Positions 14,796 to 23,025 of a stretch of DNA of 64,000 bases are shown here, piece by piece. The stretch covers positions 1 to 64,000 of the forward strand of contig NZ_BJLR01000026.1 in the NCBI RefSeq assembly GCF_006538745.1. Direction: 5' to 3'. Numbering within the stretch: position 1 is the stretch's first letter; each line of letters begins with the position of its first letter. The notes under the pieces are model-generated. The model did no database searches. It saw only the letters and a program-made list of their open reading frames with translations, and was not told the origin of the DNA. A program made the translations under genes and the position numbers. This DNA is from Cellulomonas cellasea. GTDB lineage: Bacteria > Actinomycetota > Actinomycetes > Actinomycetales > Cellulomonadaceae.

Positions 14796-16283
14796 TCAGC
14801 CCCGGAGGCTCTTCTCGGCGCGCGCCCAGGCGGCGTGGTCGCCGGACGGCTCGTAGCGGCGGGTGGGCGTCGAGGCGCGCACGACGGCCCGCATCGCCGC
14901 GAGGTCGTCCCCGACGTCGCCCGCGGCGGCGGCCTGGACGAGCAGGTTGCCCGTCGCCGTCCCCTCGGCGGGGCCGGCCTCGACGGGCAGCCCGGTCGCG
15001 TCCGCGGTGAGCCGGCACAGCAGCGCGTTGCGCGCGCCGCCGCCCACGAGGTGCACGACGGCGACGTCGCGCCCCGCGAGCCCGGCCGCCTGGCGCACCG
15101 CGCGGGCGTGGGCCAGCGCGAGCGAGTCGAGGACGACGCGCACGACCTCGGCGGGCCCGCTCGGGGCCGGCTGTCCCGTGGCGCGCGCCACGTCGGCGAT
15201 CCGCGCGGGGACGTCCCCGGGGGCGGCGAACGCGGGGTCGTCGACGTCGACGACGCACCGCAGCCCCGGCACGTCCGCGGCCTGGCGGAGCAGCGGCTCG
15301 AGCTCCTGCGGGCGGCCCTGCGCGGCCCACGTCGCGAGCGCCTGCTCGAGCAGCCAGAGGCCGGTGACGTTGCGCAGGTAGCGCACGGTCCCGTGCACGC
15401 CGAGCTCGTTCGTGAAGTTCGCGGCGCGGCTCGCCTCGGTGAGGACGGGCGCGTCGAGCTCGAGGCCGACGAGCGACCACGTGCCCGACGAGATCCAGGC
15501 CGCGTCCCGGCCCGCGACGGGGACCGCCGCGACCGCCGACGCGGTGTCGTGCGAGCCGACCGCGACGACGGTGGTGCCGTCGAGGCCGAGCGCACGGCCC
15601 ACCTCGGGACGCACGGCGCCGACGACGGAGCCGGGCGCGACCAGGCGCGGCAGGAGCGCGGCGACGTCGACGCCCGCGAGCGCCGAGGCGGCGGCCGTGA
15701 CCTCGGTGCTCCACGTCCGGGTCGTCGCGTCGAGCAGACCGGTCGTCGAGGCGTTGGTCAGCTCCGCGACCTGCTCCCCCGTGAGCCAGGACGCGAGCAG
15801 GTCCGGGATCAGCAGCGCTCGCCGTGCGGCGGCGAGCTGCGCCGTGCCGGCGGCGGCGACGAGCTGGAAGACGGTGTTGAACGGCTGGAGCTGGACGCCG
15901 GTGAGTGCGTAGTGTCGCTCCGGGGTGATCCGCTCGAACAACCGGCGGGGGGCGTCCGCGGTGCGGGGGTCGCGGTAGTGCACCGGGTTGCCGAGCAGCG
16001 CGCCGTCGGCGTCGAGCAGCCCGTGGTCGACCGCCCAGCCGTCGATCCCGACCGACGTCACCGCGCCGAACCGCCGGGCCGCAGCCGCGAGCCCGTCCTG
16101 CACGCCCGCCCACAGCCGCAGCACGTCCCAGTGCAGCGTCGCCCGCCCCCCCGGCCCGGGCGCGCTGACCGGGACGTTGGGGAACCGCCCGGTCTCCTCC
16201 GTCACGAGCCGGCCCCCCTCGACCCGGCCCGCGATGACCCGCCCGCTCGTGGCGCCGAGGTCGACGGCGACGTAGGTGCGCAC
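14796..16283 (-). CDS. rhaB: Rhamnulokinase
   Basis: This 495-residue FGGY-family sugar kinase phosphorylates L-rhamnulose to its 1-phosphate. The N-terminus has the ATPase fold signature VAVDLGATSGRVI and the catalytic region DGWAVDHGLLD; the C-terminal half has GSHDTASAVAAVP, WISSGTWSLVG and the adenosine-binding VHLVGGGARNALL. The GTG at 16283 was preferred: it lies five bases past the stop of the aldolase-dehydrogenase gene and keeps the family's usual start. It is the third gene of the rha-lut operon. Confidence 0.92.
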   Translation of the reverse strand: MRTYVAVDLGATSGRVIAGRVEGGRLVTEETGRFPNVPVSAPGPGGRATLHWDVLRLWAGVQDGLAAAARRFGAVTSVGIDGWAVDHGLLDADGALLGNPVHYRDPRTADAPRRLFERITPERHYALTGVQLQPFNTVFQLVAAAGTAQLAAARRALLIPDLLASWLTGEQVAELTNASTTGLLDATTRTWSTEVTAAASALAGVDVAALLPRLVAPGSVVGAVRPEVGRALGLDGTTVVAVGSHDTASAVAAVPVAGRDAAWISSGTWSLVGLELDAPVLTEASRAANFTNELGVHGTVRYLRNVTGLWLLEQALATWAAQGRPQELEPLLRQAADVPGLRCVVDVDDPAFAAPGDVPARIADVARATGQPAPSGPAEVVRVVLDSLALAHARAVRQAAGLAGRDVAVVHLVGGGARNALLCRLTADATGLPVEAGPAEGTATGNLLVQAAAAGDVGDDLAAMRAVVRASTPTRRYEPSGDHAAWARAEKSLRG

Positions 16284-16288
16284 GGCGC

Positions 16289-18343
16289 TCAGCGCAGGAA
16301 CGCGGCGGCGACGCCGGAGTCGACGGGCACGTGCAGCCCGGTCGTCTGCACGAGGTCGGGCCCGGTCAGCGCGAAGACCGCGGCCGCGACGTGCTCCGGC
16401 AGGACCTCCTTCTTGAGGATCGTGCGCTGCGCGTAGTACTGGCCCAGCTCCTCCTCGGGCACCCCGTACGTCGCCGCGCGCTGCGCGCCCCAGCCGCCGG
16501 CGAAGATCCCCGAGCCCCGCACGACGCCGTCGGGGTTGACCCCGTTGACCCGGATCCCGTGCGCGCCGAGCTCGGCGGCGAGCAGCCGCACCTGGTGCGC
16601 CTGGTCGGCCTTCGTGGCCGAGTACGCGATGTTGTTCGGGCCCGCGAACAGCGAGTTCTTCGACGCGATGTAGACGACGTCGCCGCCCATCCCCTGTGCG
16701 ACCATCGCCCGGGCGGCCTCGCGCGAGACGAGGAACGAGCCCTTCGCCATGACGTCGTGCTGCAGGTCCCAGTCGCGGGCCGTGGTCTCGAGCAGCGGCT
16801 TCGAGATCGACAGCCCGGCGTTGTTCACGACGAGGTCGACCCCGCCGAACGCGAGGACCGCCGCGTCGACCATCGCCCGCACGTCGACCTCGGACGTCAC
16901 GTCCGCCCGCACGGCGATCGCGACGTCGGTCCCGCCGAGCGAAGCGGCGACCTCCTGCGCGCCGTCGAGGTTCAGGTCCGCGACGACGACGCACGCGCCC
17001 TCGGCGGCCAGGCGCTCCGCGATCGCGCGCCCGATGCCGGACCCGGCGCCGGTCACGAGCGCCACGCGCGTCGCGAGCGGCCGGGGCCTCGGCATGCGCC
17101 GGAGCTTGGCCTCCTCGAGCGCCCAGTACTCGATCCGGAACTTCTCCGCCTCGTCGATCGGCGCGTACGTGCTGATCGCCTCGGCGCCGCGCATGACGTT
17201 GATGGCGTTGACGTAGAACTCCCCCGCGACCCGCGCGGTCTGCTTGTCCTTGCCGAACGAGAACATCCCGACGCCGGGCACGAGCACGATCGCGGGGTCC
17301 GCGCCGCGCATCGGCGGGCTGTCGGGCGTCGCGTGGCGCGCGTAGTACGCGGCGTAGCCCTCCCGGTACGCGGCGTGCAGCTCGGCGAGGCGCGCGACGA
17401 CGCCCTCGAGCGGCGCGTCCGCGGGCAGGTCGACCACGAGCGGCGTGACCTTGGTGCGCAGGAAGTGGTCGGGGCAGGACGTCCCGAGCGCGGCGAGCAC
17501 CTCGAGCCGCTCGCGCGACAGGAAGTCGAGCACGACGTCCGAGTCGGTGAGGTGGCCGACCTGCGGGCGGTCGGTGCTCGCGAGGCCGCGGACCACCGGG
17601 GCCAGCGCCGCCGCACGGGCGCGCCGCTCGGCCCGCGGGAGCGCCTCCCGCCCGGGGACGACGGCGCCGAACGCGTGCCGCCCCTGCGCGGCCAGCCGGC
17701 GCTCGCGCTCGACGATGAAGCCCTCCGCCGCCGCGATGATCTCGAGCGAGCGGGCCTCGGCCTCGTCGGACGTGGCGCCCCACGCGGTGATCCCGTGGCC
17801 GCCGAGGATGCAGCCGATCGCGCGCGGGTTCGCGTCCGCGATCGCGGCGATGTCGAGCCCGAGCTGGAACCCCGGCCGGCGCCACGGGACCCAGGCGACC
17901 CGGTCGCCGAAGATCTCGCGGGTCAGCGCCTCGCCGTCCGCCGCGGTCGCGAGCGCGATCCCGGCGTCCGGGTGCAGGTGGTCCGCGTGCGCGGCGTCGA
18001 GCAGCCCGTGCATCGCGGTGTCGATCGACGGCGCCGCACCGCCCTTGCCGTGCAGGCAGTAGTCGAACGCCGCGACCATCTCGTCCTCGCGCTCGACGCC
18101 CGGGTAGACGTCCGCGAGCGCGCGCAGCCGGTCGAGGCGCAGCACGGCCAGGTTCTGCTCGGTGAGCGTGCCGAGGTCGCCGCCCGAGCCCTTGACCCAG
18201 AGCAGCTCGACGTCCTCGCCGGTCACCGGGTCGGTTGCGGTGCCCTTGGCGGAGGTGTTCCCGCCCGCGTAGTTGGTCGTGCGCGGGTCGGCGCCGAGGC
18301 GGTTCGACCGGGCGATGAGGTCGGCCGCAGTGGGGTGCGTCAT
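16289..18343 (-). CDS. Bifunctional rhamnulose-1-phosphate aldolase/lactaldehyde dehydrogenase
   Basis: The 684-residue protein fuses a class II aldolase (about 1-425; NYAGGNTSAKG near residue 25, ILGGHGITAWG near 185) to a short-chain dehydrogenase (about 430-684; cofactor site VTGAGSGIG, NNAG and a catalytic YSATK). This is the architecture called RhaEW or YuxG, in which the aldolase cleaves rhamnulose 1-phosphate and the dehydrogenase oxidises the released lactaldehyde to lactate. The lut genes downstream in the same operon would continue to pyruvate. A 105-base gap separates it from rhaI, with no obvious terminator. The separate rhaD gene duplicates half of its function. Confidence 0.93.
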   Translation of the reverse strand: MTHPTAADLIARSNRLGADPRTTNYAGGNTSAKGTATDPVTGEDVELLWVKGSGGDLGTLTEQNLAVLRLDRLRALADVYPGVEREDEMVAAFDYCLHGKGGAAPSIDTAMHGLLDAAHADHLHPDAGIALATAADGEALTREIFGDRVAWVPWRRPGFQLGLDIAAIADANPRAIGCILGGHGITAWGATSDEAEARSLEIIAAAEGFIVERERRLAAQGRHAFGAVVPGREALPRAERRARAAALAPVVRGLASTDRPQVGHLTDSDVVLDFLSRERLEVLAALGTSCPDHFLRTKVTPLVVDLPADAPLEGVVARLAELHAAYREGYAAYYARHATPDSPPMRGADPAIVLVPGVGMFSFGKDKQTARVAGEFYVNAINVMRGAEAISTYAPIDEAEKFRIEYWALEEAKLRRMPRPRPLATRVALVTGAGSGIGRAIAERLAAEGACVVVADLNLDGAQEVAASLGGTDVAIAVRADVTSEVDVRAMVDAAVLAFGGVDLVVNNAGLSISKPLLETTARDWDLQHDVMAKGSFLVSREAARAMVAQGMGGDVVYIASKNSLFAGPNNIAYSATKADQAHQVRLLAAELGAHGIRVNGVNPDGVVRGSGIFAGGWGAQRAATYGVPEEELGQYYAQRTILKKEVLPEHVAAAVFALTGPDLVQTTGLHVPVDSGVAAAFLR

Positions 18344-18448
18344 CCGACGTGTCCTCTCGTCAGGGGTGCGGGCGCGGTGGCCCGACGGTTCGGTGTCCGT
18401 GCGGTGCGTGCGGGGAGTTCCGGGCCCGGGGTTCGCGTCGCCGGGGGC

Positions 18449-19648
18449 TCAGGCGCCCCAGCCGGCCTGCGTGCCGCCGACGCGGTCCTCGGCGATGCGT
18501 GCGAGGTAGCCGCTCGCGAGGAACGCGGCCATGGGGTCGGCGGGCAGCCCGCGCTCCTCGCGCCACGCGGCGAGCGCGGGCCGGACATCGGTATAGAACG
18601 CGTCCATGAACACCCCGTGGGCGCCCAGCACGTCGTTGGCCGCCTGCGCGGCCGCGAGCGCCTCGCGGTCGAGCAGCAGCGCCCGGGCGGTCATCTCCTG
18701 GACGTTGAGCACCGAGCGGATCTGGCCCGGAACCTTGTCCTCGACGTTGTGGCACTGGTCGAGCATCAGCGCGACGTCCGAGCCGGGGCCGAGCCCGCCG
18801 CCGCGGACGACCTCGACGAGGATGCGGAAGAGCTGGAACGGGTCCGCGGCGCCGACGATGAGGTCGTCGTCGGCGTAGAAGCGCGAGTTGAAGTCGAACG
18901 AGCCGAGCCTCCCGAGCCGCAGCAGCTGGGCCACGATGAACTCGATGTTCGTGCCGGGGGCGTGGTGGCCGGTGTCGAGGCACACGACCGCACGCTCGCC
19001 CAGGGCCGTGACCTGCGCATACGCGGTCCCCCAGTCGGGCACGTCGGTGTGGTAGAACGCCGGCTCGAAGAACTTGTACTCGAGCACGAGCCGCTGGTCG
19101 TCGCCGACCTGCGCGTAGAGCTCGGCGAGCGACTCCGCGAGGGCGTCCTGACGGGCGCGGATGTCGTCCTGGCCCGGGTAGTTCGTGCCGTCGGCGAGCC
19201 AGATCTTGAGGTCGCGCGACCCCGTCTCCGCCATGATCGCGAGGCACTCGAGGTGGTGGTCGACCGCGACCCGGCGCACCGCGGCGTCCCGCGACGCGAG
19301 CGAGCCGAACTTGAAGGTCTCGGCCTGGAACGTGTTCGAGTTGACCGTGCCGAGCCCGACCCCGAGGTCGTCCGCGTGGCGGCGAAGCCCGGCGTAGTCC
19401 TCCACGGCGTCCCACGGGATGTGCAGCGCGACGGTCGGCGCGAGCCCGGTGTACCGGTGGACCTGCGCGGCGTCGGCGAGCTTCTCCTGCACGGTGCGCG
19501 GGGTGCCCGGCGACGGCCAGACCCGGAAGCGCGTGCCGGAGTTGCCGAACGCCCAGGAGGGCAGCTCGATCGCGAGGTCGTCGAGCGTGGCGGGGCGACG
19601 GTCGGGCAGCCCGGCGGCGGGCAGGTCGGGGGACGCGGGAGCGGTCAC
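18449..19648 (-). CDS. rhaI: L-rhamnose isomerase (RhaI type)
   Basis: This 399-residue protein belongs to the Pseudomonas stutzeri-like rhamnose isomerase family rather than the Escherichia coli RhaA type; it interconverts L-rhamnose and L-rhamnulose with Mn or Co in a TIM barrel. Metal-site segments are visible: VLEYKFFEPAFYHTD, VVCLDTGHHAPGTNIEF, GSFDFNSRFYADDDL and VALMLDQCHNVEDK. The GTG is preceded by GAAGGA at a good distance. It is the first gene of the seven-gene operon, with a LacI-type operator 20 bases upstream of the start codon. Confidence 0.92.
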   Translation of the reverse strand: MTAPASPDLPAAGLPDRRPATLDDLAIELPSWAFGNSGTRFRVWPSPGTPRTVQEKLADAAQVHRYTGLAPTVALHIPWDAVEDYAGLRRHADDLGVGLGTVNSNTFQAETFKFGSLASRDAAVRRVAVDHHLECLAIMAETGSRDLKIWLADGTNYPGQDDIRARQDALAESLAELYAQVGDDQRLVLEYKFFEPAFYHTDVPDWGTAYAQVTALGERAVVCLDTGHHAPGTNIEFIVAQLLRLGRLGSFDFNSRFYADDDLIVGAADPFQLFRILVEVVRGGGLGPGSDVALMLDQCHNVEDKVPGQIRSVLNVQEMTARALLLDREALAAAQAANDVLGAHGVFMDAFYTDVRPALAAWREERGLPADPMAAFLASGYLARIAEDRVGGTQAGWGA

Positions 19649-19668
19649 GGTGGTCCTTCGTTCGTCTT

Positions 19669-19680
19669 TGAATCGATTCA
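19669..19680. promoter_or_regulatory. LacI-type operator TGAATCGATTCA before rhaI
   Basis: A perfect 12-bp palindrome with a central CG, the hallmark of LacI-family operators, lies 20 bases upstream of the rhaI GTG. On the minus strand a -10-like TACGCT is immediately upstream of it, so bound repressor would block transcription. The LacI-family gene next door is the likely binder, with rhamnose or a derivative as inducer. Confidence 0.8.
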
Positions 19681-19711
19681 TAGCGTAGCGGCCCACGTCC
19701 ACGCGCAACAA

Positions 19712-19736
19712 GACCCCGCGAGAAGGAGGCGGGGTC
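19712..19736 (-). terminator. Rho-independent terminator of the lacI-family gene
   Basis: Eight-base arms GACCCCGC and GCGGGGTC (19712-19719, 19729-19736) flank a 9-base loop; on the minus strand the stem is followed by TTGTTG. Unusually the stem includes two bases of the regulator's own stop codon. It would insulate the regulator gene from the rha operon just downstream. Confidence 0.7.
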
Positions 19737-20766
19737 AGCCGGCGTAAGTGCTCGAGTCGCGCACGACGAGCTCGGGCTGGAACACGACGTGCTGCTCGAC
19801 GGACCGGTCGTCCTCGAGCAGGATCGCCGCCGCGCGGTAGCCCATCTCGAGCGCCGGCTGGCGCACCGACGTGAGCGGCGACGCGAGCTCGCTCGAGATG
19901 TCGAGGTCGTCGTAGCCGACCAGCGCCGTCGAGCGCAGCAGCGCCGTGCCGCCCAGGGCCCGCAGCGCGCGCTGCGCGCCGATCGCGACGAGGTCGTTCA
20001 CGCACACCACGGCCTCGGGCGCCGCCCCGTCCCGGTCCGCGACCAGACGCCGCATCGCGTCGTCGCCGCCGCGTGCGTCCATGCCGGACACCGTGACCTC
20101 GCGGACCACCTCGTCGGGGTCGAGGCCCGCCCGCTCGACGGCGTCCCGCACCCCGCGCTGCCGGTCCACGCACTGCCGGATGGTGTGCGGGCCGTTGAGC
20201 AGCACGAGCCGGTCGTGGCCCCGCTCGAGCAGGTGCCCGGCGGCGAGCGCACCGCCGGCCCGGTCGTCGACCGCGACCGACGGGATCCCGGGGATCGACG
20301 ACGGGTGGTCGAGCAGCACGACGCGGGTCCCGCGGGCGTGCACCTCCTCGACGGCGCGCGTGCCGGCCGAGCCGGGGACGACGAGCATCCCCAGCACCCC
20401 GTGCTCCTCGAACAGCCGCAGGTAGCGCCGCTCGCGCTCGGGGTCGTCGTCCGAGCTCGCGAGCATGAGCGTGTGGTCGTCGAGGCTCAGCCGGTCCTCG
20501 ATGCCGCGCGCGACGTCCGTGAAGTACGGGTTGCGGATGTCGAGCACGAGCGCGCCCACCGTCGTCACGGTGCGCGACCGGAGCTGGCGCGCGACGCCGT
20601 TCGGCACGAAGCTCAGAGCGGCGATGGCCTGCTCGACGCGCGCCCGGGTCTCGTCCTTGACGACGTCCGGGCGGTTCAGGACGTTCGAGACTGTGCCGAC
20701 GGACACGCCCGCCTCGCGCGCCACGTCCATCACGGAGGCTCGCCGTCGCGACGTCGGGGCAGCCAT
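19735..20766 (-). CDS. LacI-family repressor, probable rhamnose operon regulator
   Basis: The 343-residue protein has the LacI helix-turn-helix at about residues 11-35 (VMDVAREAGVSVGTVSNVLN, with hinge-helix residues FVPNGVARQLRS) and a periplasmic-binding-protein-like effector domain. VGALVLDIRNPYFTDV and the VGYDDLDISSELASPLTSVRQP region are standard. It lies directly upstream of the rhamnose genes on the same strand, separated by its own terminator and a perfect LacI operator, so it is the obvious repressor of the rha-lut operon. The effector is not known; rhamnose or rhamnulose would be reasonable. Confidence 0.9.
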   Translation of the reverse strand: MAAPTSRRRASVMDVAREAGVSVGTVSNVLNRPDVVKDETRARVEQAIAALSFVPNGVARQLRSRTVTTVGALVLDIRNPYFTDVARGIEDRLSLDDHTLMLASSDDDPERERRYLRLFEEHGVLGMLVVPGSAGTRAVEEVHARGTRVVLLDHPSSIPGIPSVAVDDRAGGALAAGHLLERGHDRLVLLNGPHTIRQCVDRQRGVRDAVERAGLDPDEVVREVTVSGMDARGGDDAMRRLVADRDGAAPEAVVCVNDLVAIGAQRALRALGGTALLRSTALVGYDDLDISSELASPLTSVRQPALEMGYRAAAILLEDDRSVEQHVVFQPELVVRDSSTYAG

Positions 20767-21108
20767 GTCCGTCCTCTCCTGCGCGTGCGCGGTCCGGGCA
20801 CCCCGGCGCGCGACGCGGCGAGGGCGTGCGCCCAGCCTAGGTCCGGCGGTCGGGCGACCCGCGGACCCGCCGATCGCGAGCCCGGCGGCGGGTCGGGGTG
20901 ACGCGGTCCCGGACGATCCCGGGCGCGCGGACCGCGGTCACGACCGTCCCACAGCGCGAGACGCAACGGGACCGCGTGGGACCGCGGCCGGGCGCCGCGC
21001 ATGATGGGCGGTGCCCGTGCGGCGCTCACCCGCCGCCCGGTGCCCCTGCGGCGCTCACCCGCCGCCCGGACCGACCCGCCCTGAGACGACCCGACCCGGA
21101 GGATCCCC
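20767..21108. other. Gene-free spacer with a 29-bp tandem duplication
   Basis: This 342-base divergent spacer between the LacI-family gene and the PPOX gene encodes nothing I can support. At 21009-21066 a 29-bp unit (core GCGGCGCTCACCCGCCGCCC) is repeated in tandem with one mismatch (GTGCCCGTG versus GTGCCCCTG). A GGAGGA ribosome-binding site for the next gene closes the region (about 21098-21103). Confidence 0.7.
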
Positions 21109-21519
21109 GTGCCCGTCCCCCCGCTGCCCGACGACGTCGCTGCTCTGCTCGCCCGCCCGAACGCGGCGGTCATGGCGACCGTCGCGTCCGACGGCCGCCC
21201 CGTGACCGTCGCGACGTGGTACCTCGTCGAGGAGGACGGCACCGTGCTGCTCAACCTCGACGCGTCCCGCGCGCGCCTGACGCACCTGCGCACCGACCCC
21301 CGGGTCTCGCTCACCGCGCTCGACGAGAGCAGCTGGTACACGCACGTCAGCGTGCAGGGCACGGTCGTGTCGATCGAGGACGACCCGGAGCTGGTGGACA
21401 TCGACCGCCTCTCGACGCACTACACGGGACGCCCGTACCCGACGCGCGACCGTCCCCGGGTCAGCGTGCGGGTCCGCATCGACCGCTGGCACGGCTGGGG
21501 CGCCGCGAAGCAGGACTGA
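21109..21519 (+). CDS. PPOX-class F420/flavin-binding protein
   Basis: This 136-residue split-barrel protein resembles the small F420-dependent PPOX enzymes of actinobacteria (Rv1155-like). Landmarks are the opening AVMATVASDGRPVTVATWYL, the central TVLLNLDASRARLTHLRTDP with the Arg and His that usually hold the cofactor phosphate, and VSLTALD. It probably transfers hydride from reduced F420 to a small substrate, or simply binds the cofactor. The GTG start is supported by GGAGGA. It opens a run of three redox genes on one strand, the other two of which overlap. Confidence 0.8.
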   Translation: MPVPPLPDDVAALLARPNAAVMATVASDGRPVTVATWYLVEEDGTVLLNLDASRARLTHLRTDPRVSLTALDESSWYTHVSVQGTVVSIEDDPELVDIDRLSTHYTGRPYPTRDRPRVSVRVRIDRWHGWGAAKQD

Positions 21520-21641
21520 GCCCGGCGGTCGGCGCCGGCGGCCGTCGCCGCGGAGCGCCCGGCTCCCCGCCCGACCGATAAGTTCCGGCCCGCCGGCGCG
21601 TCAGCCCCGCGACGAGATGCTCGAGCCCGGGAGGCGGGACC

Positions 21642-22136
21642 ATGGCGGTCGACGACGGAGCGGACGACGCGACGGTGGCGGACGAGGTGCGGCGCGTGGT
21701 GTCGGCGGCCACGTACCTGACCGTCGCCACCGCCGACGCGGAGGGGCGGCCGTGGGCGACCCCCGTGTGGTTCGCCGCCCGCGACTGCGCCGAGCTCGTC
21801 TGGGTGTCGCGTCCCGGCGCCCGCCACTCCGTCAACATCGCCGCGCGGCCCGCCGTGGCCGTCGTCGTCTTCGACTCGGCGGCCGCGGTGGGCGAGGCGG
21901 CGGCGGTCTACGTGGAGGCCGAGGCCGCCGAGATCGGTCCCGACGGCCGGGCCGCCGCGCTCGCGGTGTACAACCGGCGCACCGCCGAGCAGGGCCTGCG
22001 CGCGTGGACCGAGGACGACGTCACCGGCGCGGCGCAGTTCCGGCTCTACCGGGCCCGGACGACGCGCGTCTGGGTCCTCGACGAGCACGACGGGCGGGTC
22101 GAGGTCGGCCCTACCGGAGAAGCGGTGCGGGGATGA
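21642..22136 (+). CDS. Pyridoxamine 5'-phosphate oxidase-like flavin protein
   Basis: The 164-residue split-barrel protein starts the family's fold at YLTVATADAEGRPWATPVWFAA and continues with VSRPGARHSVNIAARPAVAVVVFD, the cofactor-phosphate-binding stretch; a VYVEAEAAEIG strand and FRLYRARTTRVWVLD at the end complete the barrel. Related proteins use FMN or F420. Its stop overlaps the start of a luciferase-like oxidoreductase (ATGA), suggesting they are made together and may share a cofactor. The true substrate is unknown. The gap 21520-21641 shows no clear terminator. Confidence 0.82.
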   Translation: MAVDDGADDATVADEVRRVVSAATYLTVATADAEGRPWATPVWFAARDCAELVWVSRPGARHSVNIAARPAVAVVVFDSAAAVGEAAAVYVEAEAAEIGPDGRAAALAVYNRRTAEQGLRAWTEDDVTGAAQFRLYRARTTRVWVLDEHDGRVEVGPTGEAVRG

Positions 22137-22942
22137 CGGGAGCGCTCAGGCCCTTTCGCTTCGGCGTCGTCGCGCCGGTGACGACCGACATGCGCGCGTG
22201 GCGGGAGCAGGTGCGGCGGATCGCGGACCAGGGTTACTGCACGGTCCTCATGCCCGACGTCCCGGGCTGGCAGCCGTCACCGGCGCCGACGCTGGCGGTC
22301 GCCGCGAGCATCACTGACCTTCGCGTCGGCACCTGGGTCTACGCGTCTCCGGTGCGTCCCGCATGGGAGATCGCGTGGGAGGCACATTCGCTCACGCAGC
22401 TCACGGAGGGCCGCTTCGAGCTCGGGATCGGGACGGGACGGCCCGGCATCGAGGACCTCGTCCGCGACCTCGGCCTGCCGCCGGTCCGTACCCGCGAGCG
22501 TCTCGAACGCATCCGTGCGGCGGTCGAGGACCTGCGGAGGCTGGACGGGCCTGACGTGCGTACGCCGGTGGCCATGGCAGTACGCGGACCCCAGGCGCGG
22601 GCTCTTGCCGCAGAGGTGGCGGACATCGTCACGATCGCCATGCTGCCCGCCGACCGCCGCGACAAGATCGAGAGGATCGCGCGTGAGTTCCGGGACGTCC
22701 GCGACATCGCGCTCGCCTTGCACGTCTCCGTCGTCGGCGAGACCGTCGCTCCGTTCATGACGGGGCCGGACACCGTGCCGGCCGAGCTGCGGGCTGCCGA
22801 CTCGCTCGCGTACCTCTCCGACGACCCGTCCGCTGCGGTGGACGAGCTTCAGCGCCGGCGTGACGAGACCGGCTTCACCTACGTCGTCATCGGCTCGAAC
22901 TCCGCCGACACGCTCGCGCCGGTCGTGGCGCAGCTCGTCTAG
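22133..22942 (+). CDS. Luciferase-like (F420-dependent) monooxygenase family protein
   Basis: This 269-residue TIM-barrel protein matches the bacterial luciferase/F420 reductase superfamily, as seen in RFGVVAPVTTDMRAWREQVR, TLAVAASITDLRVGTWVYA, LTEGRFELGIGTGRPGIEDL and the C-terminal TFVVIG-like TYVVIGSNSADTLAPV. TIGR03621-type actinobacterial members use F420. The 3' two thirds use noticeably more A/T-ending codons (for example around 22330-22760) than its neighbours, which may point to later acquisition than the flanking DNA. It is translationally coupled to the PPOX-like gene before it and faces the convergent thiolase across an 83-base gap with no clear terminator. Confidence 0.85.
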   Translation: MTGALRPFRFGVVAPVTTDMRAWREQVRRIADQGYCTVLMPDVPGWQPSPAPTLAVAASITDLRVGTWVYASPVRPAWEIAWEAHSLTQLTEGRFELGIGTGRPGIEDLVRDLGLPPVRTRERLERIRAAVEDLRRLDGPDVRTPVAMAVRGPQARALAAEVADIVTIAMLPADRRDKIERIAREFRDVRDIALALHVSVVGETVAPFMTGPDTVPAELRAADSLAYLSDDPSAAVDELQRRRDETGFTYVVIGSNSADTLAPVVAQLV

Positions 22943-23025
22943 TGGTGGGGCTGGTGGTCGGGCAGGGTGCGGACACGGGCCCCGCGGCCGACCCCGCGCA
23001 CGGCCCGGTCCCGTCGTGCGTGCGC

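Noticed and set aside
11611-16113. A 1500-codon minus-strand frame joining lutB with upstream sequence.
   Set aside because: The upstream two thirds overlap lutA, rhaD and rhaB in another frame and show no domain; lutB starts at the GTG at 13113.
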